Shown here in pieces: positions 1 through 5,931 of a stretch of DNA of 9,211 nt (position 1 is its first letter; every line of letters starts with the position of its first letter). Origin of the DNA: Bacteroidales bacterium UBA5621. Lineage in GTDB: Bacteria; Bacteroidota; Bacteroidia; Bacteroidales; VadinHA17. The position numbers and the translations under genes were made by a program. The notes under the pieces are model-generated. The model did not search any database. It was not told where the DNA came from and saw only the letters and a list, made by a program, of their open reading frames with translations. Where the stretch lies: NCBI GenBank assembly GCA_002424525.1, contig DIKJ01000023.1, positions 1 to 9,211 of the forward strand, in the 5' to 3' direction.

Positions 1-498
1 AAACTGATAGTTAATGACCTCACGGCATGACGGGCAATCAAAGAGCGGATTATTTCGAGGGTGGGTCGGAACCTCCGCAGTTATTACCCCCTTGTTTATT
101 CCAAGAATCTTCATGTCCGATTCTATCACACTGGCCAGAACGAGCTCATTTCCCTTGCGAATGAGTAACAGATGCTCACTGACGCTCTGCCAGGCCCCCC
201 TGTAATTGTCAAGTGTAACTATTGCATCCGTACGCCGGTCGGTGTCAATTAATCCCGTAAATATTTTATTTTGTTCAATTACAAACCTTCGCTGATTGTC
301 TTCGATTATAACAGTACCCTCATTTCCAATTCTTTTCCTGGGGTCTTCCAGCTGATCAATTGCATAATTCTCAGCGATCGCCAGAGCCTCTTTTATGATT
401 TTTTCCCCGCGAAATCCCTCTTTGCGTGCAATTCCCGGCTCCTGTGAACAGGCGCAAATAAAAACTGCAAGAATCGACAGTAAGCAACAGATTCTCAT
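1..498 (-). CDS. Lipoprotein of unknown function, 3' end beyond the left edge
   Basis: The minus strand reads open from an ATG at 498-496 through 166 codons to base 1 with no stop, so the C-terminus is missing. The product starts MRICCLLSILAVFICACSQE: a short basic n-region, a hydrophobic core, and a lipobox-like ICAC with the acylated cysteine at residue 17. This implies a lipoprotein of the cell envelope. The mature part is mixed alpha/beta and polar, with stretches such as GTVIIEDNQRRFVIEQ and LLLIRKGNELVLASVIESD that look like beta strands. Near the cut end is FDCPSC, a CxxC pair at residues 155 and 158, which could bind metal or be redox active. I do not recognise the family. It diverges from the heme/PD40 operon across 193 bases. 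The start is supported by the signal peptide directly after it. Coding is well supported; function is unknown. Confidence 0.8.
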   Translation of the reverse strand, partial: MRICCLLSILAVFICACSQEPGIARKEGFRGEKIIKEALAIAENYAIDQLEDPRKRIGNEGTVIIEDNQRRFVIEQNKIFTGLIDTDRRTDAIVTLDNYRGAWQSVSEHLLLIRKGNELVLASVIESDMKILGINKGVITAEVPTHPRNNPLFDCPSCREVINYQF

Positions 499-691
499 AT
501 TTAGTTGATAATGTTTGGTAAAGGTTGCGTAAATATATGATAAAATAAAAACTTGTGGAAATAATATCACATCATCTAACGCATATCACCCTCATGAAGA
601 ACGAATCTCCGCGATGCCGATTCTGTCAGGACCAATAACGGTTGCCATCTGTTTCTTAAATATAATTTTAACTTTGTGACAAATCATTTAT
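499..691. other. Divergent intergenic region
   Basis: This AT-rich region of 193 bases separates the leftward lipoprotein gene from the rightward heme/PD40 operon and should hold both promoters. On the plus strand there is a clear TAACTTTG at 669-676, listed separately. For the minus-strand gene the best match is TATATTTA, read leftwards from 537 to 530, one base off the Bacteroidota TAnnTTTG element, with no convincing upstream partner. The heptamer ATATCAC occurs twice in direct orientation, at 564-570 and 583-589, 19 bases apart start to start. No intrinsic terminator, RNA gene or credible small gene was seen. Confidence 0.6.
669..676 (+). promoter_or_regulatory. Candidate -7 promoter element for the heme/PD40 operon
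   Basis: TAACTTTG matches fully the TAnnTTTG -7 element used by the primary sigma factor of Bacteroidota. It lies 15 bases before the ATG at 692, so transcription would start about 10 bases before the start codon and leave a very short leader. The usual -33 TTTG is not evident: the nearest candidate is TTG at 642-644, which is about five bases too far upstream. No Shine-Dalgarno sequence lies between the element and the ATG. The motif and its place are seen; its activity is inferred. Confidence 0.5.
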
Positions 692-2266
692 ATGGGGAGC
701 AACTCAAAATCTTACTGTTTTCTTTTCCTCGTACTGCTGGCTCTTTCAATAACAGCAGGTTGCAGATCAAATTTTTTTGATGAATCGATAGTAACAGACC
801 ATCTTCCGGCGATCGGGCCTGACTATATAAATGTTACCATCCCGCCAAATATCGCTCCCATGAATTTTATGATAAAAGAGGATGGTAAATTCTACAGGAT
901 AAGAGCCACATCCGCAAAGGGGCATCAGATAAACATCAGATCATCTGACGGCAAAGTAAGATTTCCAGCCGGAAAGTGGAGGAGAATCACTGAAGAGAGC
1001 AGGGGAGACGAGATTACATTCATGGTTTTTGCTTCGGATGGAAGGAAGGGCTTTAAACAGTTTGAGCCCTTTGTTATGTATGTTGCAGATGAGCCGATCG
1101 ATCCTTACCTGGCTTACCGCCTGATCCATCCGGGGTACTACAGCTGGTCAGGCATAAAGATAGTCCAGCGCTCGCTTGAGAGTTTCAGGGTGCAATCGGT
1201 TTTCGAAAACCAGGTGATGGAGAAGAACTGCGCAAACTGTCACTCTTTCAACAGGAACAGTCCCGACAGGTTCATGATACATATACGGGGATCGCTCGGA
1301 GGCACATATTTCGCCGAGAACGGCAGGATAACAAAGGCTGATCCGAAAATTGACGGAATGCCCGGGGGAGCGACCTATCCCTCATGGCACCCAGACGGAA
1401 GATACCTTGCATTTTCATCAAACCAGGTAAGGCAGAGTTTTTATTCCGTACCCGAAAAGAGCATCGAGGTGTTTGACCTCGTTTCATCCCTTATACTCTA
1501 CGACAGGGAAAAGAATGAAATAATAAACATTACGGACAGCGATCCGGCCGAATACCTGCAAACCTTTCCGTCGTGGTCGCCTGACGGAAAGTATCTTTAT
1601 TTCTGCAGAGCGCCTCAGTATGGATCAGGTTACAATCCGGAGATGGAGGAGATAATGAACACCAGGTATGATCTTGCCAGGAAATCCTTTGATCCCGGAT
1701 CCAAGTCATTCGGCGATACCGAGGTAGTTTTCAGTGCATCGGAGATCATGAAAAGCGCTTCTTTCCCCAGGGTCTCCCCCGACGGAAGATTCCTGGTTTT
1801 CACTCTTGCAGACTATGGTACATTCCCGGTATGGCACCGCGAAGCTGATCTGTACATACTGGACCTGACGACAGGAGAAGCCCGGAGAATGGATATAAAC
1901 AGCGAGGAGACAGAGAGTTACCACACATGGTCAAACAACGGCAGGTGGCTCGTGTTCAATAGCAGACGGACCGACGGCAGAAGCAGCAGACCTTTCCTTG
2001 CCTGGATCGATCCTGAGGGAAATCAGGGCAGGGAATTTATACTTCCCCAGAAAGATCCTGCTCTTTATGACAAAATGCTCGAGTCTTTCAATATTCCTGA
2101 ATTTGTCAGCGGAGAGATTAAACTGAGACCGAGGGATTTTGCTGCAGCATCAAAACAGGAAATACTTATAGCTCAGCCCGGCGGCGATGCCATGCCTGCA
2201 CAATTGCGTGATGAGAAAAAAATAAAGGCCGCAATTGAGGAGAATGAAAGACCAATTCATGAGTGA
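692..2266 (+). CDS. Lipoprotein with a CxxCH heme c motif and PD40/TolB-like beta-propeller repeats
   Basis: The 524-residue product begins with a lipoprotein signal peptide whose lipobox TAGC puts the acylated cysteine at residue 24. The +2 residues (RSN) do not resemble the acidic surface-export signal of Bacteroidota, so a periplasm-facing anchor is more likely. Residues about 40-165 look like a beta-rich domain and end in DPYLAYRLIHPGYYSW. C180-A-N-C183-H184 is a single c-type heme attachment motif. Four PD40/TolB-type propeller motifs follow: PSWHPDGRYLAFSS (about 230), PSWSPDGKYLYFCR (about 292), PRVSPDGRFLVFTL (about 358) and a weaker HTWSNNGRWLVFNS (about 410). From memory, this arrangement recurs in Bacteroidota under labels such as 'TolB-like' or 'cytochrome c biosynthesis protein', with no proven role. 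Maturation would need a cytochrome c haem-attachment system elsewhere in the genome. Its last 4 bases overlap the next gene. The ATG at 692 is chosen because the signal peptide follows it at once. The fold is well supported; electron transfer or sensing is inference. Confidence 0.9.
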   Translation: MGSNSKSYCFLFLVLLALSITAGCRSNFFDESIVTDHLPAIGPDYINVTIPPNIAPMNFMIKEDGKFYRIRATSAKGHQINIRSSDGKVRFPAGKWRRITEESRGDEITFMVFASDGRKGFKQFEPFVMYVADEPIDPYLAYRLIHPGYYSWSGIKIVQRSLESFRVQSVFENQVMEKNCANCHSFNRNSPDRFMIHIRGSLGGTYFAENGRITKADPKIDGMPGGATYPSWHPDGRYLAFSSNQVRQSFYSVPEKSIEVFDLVSSLILYDREKNEIINITDSDPAEYLQTFPSWSPDGKYLYFCRAPQYGSGYNPEMEEIMNTRYDLARKSFDPGSKSFGDTEVVFSASEIMKSASFPRVSPDGRFLVFTLADYGTFPVWHREADLYILDLTTGEARRMDINSEETESYHTWSNNGRWLVFNSRRTDGRSSRPFLAWIDPEGNQGREFILPQKDPALYDKMLESFNIPEFVSGEIKLRPRDFAAASKQEILIAQPGGDAMPAQLRDEKKIKAAIEENERPIHE

Positions 2267-4041
2267 GAATGATAAAGAAACCTGTAACTGAAAAAGAGAG
2301 GGGAGTGTTAGCAGCTCCGGTCTTCTTTTTAGCAGCATTTGCCTGGTTTTGCTTCCCGGGCAACTATATCCTTTATTTTCAGGAGAACCAGACACTGTTT
2401 CTTTTTACCGGAGAATATCTTCATAAGTATCTGCTGAAGCCCGGCGGACCGCTGGAATATATTGCAAGATTCCTGGAGCAGTTCTATGCCGGCAGGATCA
2501 CCGGATCGGTGATTGTATCGGTTGTCCTCACACTCCCGGCAATAATGTTGTACAGGATTAATAAGCTGCTTGGTCCCGGTAACTGTTTCTCACTGCCTCT
2601 TCTGATAGTCCCGTCACTCCTTCTGATGGTTATGCAGACTAATTACTATCACATGATGGAATATAATCTGGGATTTGTGACAGTACTTGTATTATATCTT
2701 GCACTTGTTTCATACGGGGGGAGGCTTAATATTATTGTGAAACTTATTCTGGTGCCGTTGATATACTACCTTACCGGGGCGTATTTCATGATCTTCCTGG
2801 GTGTCTGTCTTGTGCATAATCTTTTTATTGAAAAAGGCAAAGAAAGATTTGTTCATTCAACATTCATTATGGTAACGGCAGTTCTTTCTTTTCTCCTTTT
2901 CTGGAAGATAATCTTTCTGCAGCCTGTTCAGCAGATAATACTATCACCTCTGCCCTTGCTGGAGAATCCGTTTTACAGGGCGGTTTTTGTCTTTCTTACA
3001 GGCTATGTTGTTTTTTACCCGGCGATCAGCAGGGCATCGGGCAAGATAAAGATCAGAAGATTCAACAGAAGACGGATCTATCCTGTTGTAACTACCCTGA
3101 TCTTAACAGCTGCAGCCGTTTATTCTGTATTGAAAATCTACAATCCGCAGACTGCGAGGGTAGTTGAACTTGAAAAACTTGTGTTTACAGGAAAATTTGA
3201 GGAGGCTGCCAGGTTGCATGAAAAGAAACCTTCAAGAAATCTTATTGGGCAGTACTTCTACAACTATGCCCTTTCAGAGAGTGATCAGCTTTGCGACAGG
3301 TTGTTTTCGGGACGTCAGGATTTCAGTGCCGGTGCACTTGTTCTGCCGTGGGGCGGAGAACATCTCAACAGGGGAGGGTACTTCTATTATTCAGTCGGAC
3401 TGATCAATGAAGCTCACAGATGGGCTTATGAGGAGATGGTCGTGTACGGCTACAGGCCGCAGAACATTAAGATGCTTGCAAGAACAAGCATAATTAACGG
3501 TGACTACCGGATGGCCCGGAAATATCTCAATATACTAAGGAAGACCATTTATTACAGAAAATGGGCTAAAGAGTATAAGAAACTGGCAGATGATCCGGAG
3601 CTTATAAAAGTACATTATGACCTTGGCCCAAGGGTGGATCTGGTACCTGAAAACAATTTTTTCATTCAGTTCAATGAGCCGCAGAACAACCTGCCTTACC
3701 TGCTTGAAGGGAATCCTGAAAACAGGAGGGCCATTGAATATTACCTTGCCGCTCTGCTTATGACAAAACAGGTGGAGATAATTGTGAATAATATCGTCAA
3801 TATGGAGGGATCGGGCTATACCACTATTCCCCGCCACATTGAAGAAGCGATACTTGTTTATTACAACAGCACCGGTGTCTTTCCTGATATTGGTAAATTA
3901 CGGATGAACCGGGAAACACCCGCACGATTCGATAAATACCTTTCGGCTTATCTTGCCGGCAGGCAGAATCCGGAAACCCTGAAGGAGAGAATGGAGAAGG
4001 AATTCGGCAACACATTCTGGTATTATTATCACTTTAAATAG
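2263..4041 (+). CDS. Polytopic membrane protein with a TPR-like C-terminal half (DUF6057-like)
   Basis: The 592-residue product has about nine hydrophobic segments, near residues 15-31, 79-97, 109-124, 136-151, 156-188 (probably two), 198-219, 236-255 and 272-290. A strongly basic loop (KIKIRRFNRRR, 261-271) lies before the last segment. By the positive-inside rule this loop is cytoplasmic and the roughly 300-residue C-terminal half is periplasmic. That half is helical and TPR-like (FTGKFEEAARLHEKK near 308; NGDYRMARKYLNILRKTIYY near 412-431). From memory this pattern matches DUF6057, a Bacteroidota family of similar length and unknown function. The GTG at 2263 overlaps the upstream stop as GTGA, suggesting translational coupling. 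An ATG at 2269, two bases past that stop, is an alternative start that removes only two residues. No catalytic motif was recognised. A GT-C glycosyltransferase-like topology is one unproven possibility. The gene is certain, the family probable, the function unknown. Confidence 0.85.
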   Translation: MRMIKKPVTEKERGVLAAPVFFLAAFAWFCFPGNYILYFQENQTLFLFTGEYLHKYLLKPGGPLEYIARFLEQFYAGRITGSVIVSVVLTLPAIMLYRINKLLGPGNCFSLPLLIVPSLLLMVMQTNYYHMMEYNLGFVTVLVLYLALVSYGGRLNIIVKLILVPLIYYLTGAYFMIFLGVCLVHNLFIEKGKERFVHSTFIMVTAVLSFLLFWKIIFLQPVQQIILSPLPLLENPFYRAVFVFLTGYVVFYPAISRASGKIKIRRFNRRRIYPVVTTLILTAAAVYSVLKIYNPQTARVVELEKLVFTGKFEEAARLHEKKPSRNLIGQYFYNYALSESDQLCDRLFSGRQDFSAGALVLPWGGEHLNRGGYFYYSVGLINEAHRWAYEEMVVYGYRPQNIKMLARTSIINGDYRMARKYLNILRKTIYYRKWAKEYKKLADDPELIKVHYDLGPRVDLVPENNFFIQFNEPQNNLPYLLEGNPENRRAIEYYLAALLMTKQVEIIVNNIVNMEGSGYTTIPRHIEEAILVYYNSTGVFPDIGKLRMNRETPARFDKYLSAYLAGRQNPETLKERMEKEFGNTFWYYYHFK

Positions 4042-4059
4042 TGCAGATGCTACAAAAAA

Positions 4060-4086
4060 CAGAGACGCGCAATTTGCGCGTCTCTG
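4060..4086 (-). terminator. Intrinsic terminator of the susCD operon
   Basis: Arms CAGAGACGCGC (4060-4070) and GCGCGTCTCTG (4076-4086) are perfect inverted repeats of 11 bases around the loop AATTT. Read on the minus strand, the hairpin begins 27 bases after the susD stop and is followed directly by six Ts (complement of 4054-4059), the layout of a Rho-independent terminator. On the plus strand the same hairpin lies 18 bases after the stop of the membrane-protein gene but has no T-run after it, so it should be weak or inactive as an intrinsic terminator in that direction. It may still block read-through or protect the 3' end of the plus-strand mRNA. Confidence 0.85.
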
Positions 4087-4113
4087 CATTCTGACGGGTG
4101 TTTGAATTCCCGA

Positions 4114-5895
4114 TTAATAGTATGAGCTCTGTGTAAGTACGCCTTTCTGAAGGTCTATCTGGCTCTGAGGTATTGGCCAGTAGTTGTCCTCACCGGCTTT
4201 GAACACTGCCGGGCTTGCTCCTCCGAGGAAGTTCCTGAAAGCTCTGTCGTGCAGTATATAAGCGTTCAGGGTGGGCTCAAGTATCCCCCAGCGTCTCAGG
4301 TCGAAGAACCTGTGGTTCTGGCATGCAAACTCAAGCCTTGTCTCCTCCTGGATTGCCTTCAGTGCATTTGCCTGATTATCGAAAGGATATTGACCGGCAA
4401 CATCAGGATAAGGCTCAATCTTATAGTTGGCAGCAGGCTGTGTCCAGTCGATGTTAGTGGTATTTTCAAGGTTCTGGAAAACGAGACAGCGTCCCATCAC
4501 CGGTGTGCTGTTCTTGGCACGGTTACGGATCTGGTTTACAAGGGTTCTTGCAAGTACGAGGTCGTTATCTGCTACCGCACACTCAGCCCTCCAGAGAAGG
4601 ATGCTTGCATAGCGGTATGTTCTGTAGTTCTTGCCATTATAGAAACCTGTACCGTTAAGATTAAGTGGCTGCTCATCTTTCCTGTGCATAAATATTTTGG
4701 TCATGTACGGACCGCCATTGTTCTGCTCACGGATCCAGTCATTTCCCGGGTGGATTCCCCATCCGAGGAAATCGACGCCTCTACGGGCGAAGATAAAGTC
4801 AACACGGGGATCGAGAGGAAGGGTTGTAGGCTGGAAGACAGCTCCGCTTCCTATTCCCATATCACTGGCAAGAGGAACACGGTCAGCCACATTGAGTTTC
4901 GGATGGCCATTGTCGTCAACCTGGAATGCCTCGAAGAGCCACTGGGAGGGTTGATAGAATCCCCAGCCGCCGCAGCTTGCCGGACCCTTCTGGTGGAAAT
5001 TACATCCCGAACCGTTCACTGCTGAATGGGCGGTTGCTGTTGTAGCGCACTGCAGTTCGAAAATTGACTCGGCATTATTCTCATGTGTCATGTCAAAGTT
5101 CCACATGTACTGCTGCACCAGGCTGAACTTACCGCTAGTGATGATTTGTTCGAGTAGTGGTTTTGCCTGGGTTAGTTTGTTCTGGTACATAAAGGCCTGG
5201 GCTTTTGCAGCAAGGGCTGCATATTTGTCGGCACGTCCCTTTTCGCCTCTTGGCTTTGTTGTAGGCAGGTTGTCAATTGCATACTGCAGGTCAACCTCGA
5301 TCTCGCTCCAGCCCGCATCGGTGTTCGGAACTTTCTCAGGTGCAAGAGTACCCAGTTCTGTCGGGGTTTTGATGTAAGGGATCTTTTCGAAGATCTTGTT
5401 TGCCTGCATATGGAACCAGGCTCTCAGGAACTTGAGCTCTCCCTCAATCTCCTTGGCCCTGTCTGCTGACAAAGGAGCGGAGCCTGCCTGGGTTTTCCAC
5501 AGGAATTCAAGGGCTACGTTTGCACGGGCAACCCCGTCATAGCAGGCGTTCCATCTGTTCTCCATATAAGGATTATTTGGCAGACCCTCATATCTCTCGA
5601 TCAGGTTGTAGTTACTCTGGTCGCCTGCGGATGTGCCTTTGTAGGCATCGTCGGAACATCCGCCGGAATATGTCCAGTCGCTGGTCATTGCGGCTCCGAA
5701 CATCGACTGGTTCCCGTTCTGCATCCTCTCGTATACACTTATGACAAGCGATTCTATACCCGCCGGGTTCTCTATCAGAGACCCTGCAGCCACACCGGGA
5801 GGCTCCTTGGTCAGGAACTCATCACTGCATGAATAGATCATCAGCAGACTTCCGAGAAGCATTGTAAGTGATAATAATTTTATTGTCTTTTTCAT
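4114..5895 (-). CDS. susD-like: SusD/RagB-family surface glycan-binding lipoprotein
   Basis: SusD proteins sit on the outer face of the outer membrane as a hinged lid on the SusC barrel and help capture substrate. This 593-residue product has a lipoprotein signal peptide with the lipobox IYSC, acylated at cysteine 23. The next residues, SDE, fit the acidic surface-export signal of Bacteroidota lipoproteins. Family hallmarks are the N-terminal SDEFLTKEPPG, the helical TPR-type body, and the C-terminal RLEFACQNHRFFDLRRWG (about 520-537) followed by YWPIPQSQIDLQKG (about 568-581) and a terminal SSYY. Length is normal for the family. It is the second gene of the operon, 36 bases after susC, with an A-rich sequence before its ATG and no Shine-Dalgarno. 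A strong terminator follows it. Sequence alone does not reveal the ligand. The many aromatic residues suit carbohydrate binding, but this is not specific. Confidence 0.97.
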   Translation of the reverse strand: MKKTIKLLSLTMLLGSLLMIYSCSDEFLTKEPPGVAAGSLIENPAGIESLVISVYERMQNGNQSMFGAAMTSDWTYSGGCSDDAYKGTSAGDQSNYNLIERYEGLPNNPYMENRWNACYDGVARANVALEFLWKTQAGSAPLSADRAKEIEGELKFLRAWFHMQANKIFEKIPYIKTPTELGTLAPEKVPNTDAGWSEIEVDLQYAIDNLPTTKPRGEKGRADKYAALAAKAQAFMYQNKLTQAKPLLEQIITSGKFSLVQQYMWNFDMTHENNAESIFELQCATTATAHSAVNGSGCNFHQKGPASCGGWGFYQPSQWLFEAFQVDDNGHPKLNVADRVPLASDMGIGSGAVFQPTTLPLDPRVDFIFARRGVDFLGWGIHPGNDWIREQNNGGPYMTKIFMHRKDEQPLNLNGTGFYNGKNYRTYRYASILLWRAECAVADNDLVLARTLVNQIRNRAKNSTPVMGRCLVFQNLENTTNIDWTQPAANYKIEPYPDVAGQYPFDNQANALKAIQEETRLEFACQNHRFFDLRRWGILEPTLNAYILHDRAFRNFLGGASPAVFKAGEDNYWPIPQSQIDLQKGVLTQSSYY

Positions 5896-5931
5896 ATTTA
5901 TCGTTTTTAATTATTTAAAATAATCCAAACA

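Noticed and set aside
14..205. Plus-strand open frame of 63 codons at the left edge
   Set aside because: The minus strand here encodes the lipoprotein with a good signal peptide and an uninterrupted 166-codon frame, which explains the region better.
594..638. Possible 14-codon leader peptide, MKNESPRCRFCQDQ
   Set aside because: It is too short to support, has no ribosome binding sequence, lies upstream of the candidate promoter at 669-676, and shows no attenuator hairpin.
692..2266. Reading the PD40 protein as TolB of the Tol-Pal system
   Set aside because: TolB is a soluble periplasmic protein without a lipobox or a heme c motif, and there is no tolA, tolQ, tolR or pal nearby. Only the propeller repeat type is shared.
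4249..5025. Plus-strand open frame of 258 codons
   Set aside because: It lies wholly antisense to susD, whose protein is a clear full-length family member. The translated product has no recognisable domain or signal and is the shadow of a long, GC-richer coding strand.
5908..5926. AT-only inverted repeat ATTATT/AATAAT between susC and susD
   Set aside because: A stem of six A-T pairs in AT-rich DNA is too weak for a terminator, and the two genes are expected to be co-transcribed.
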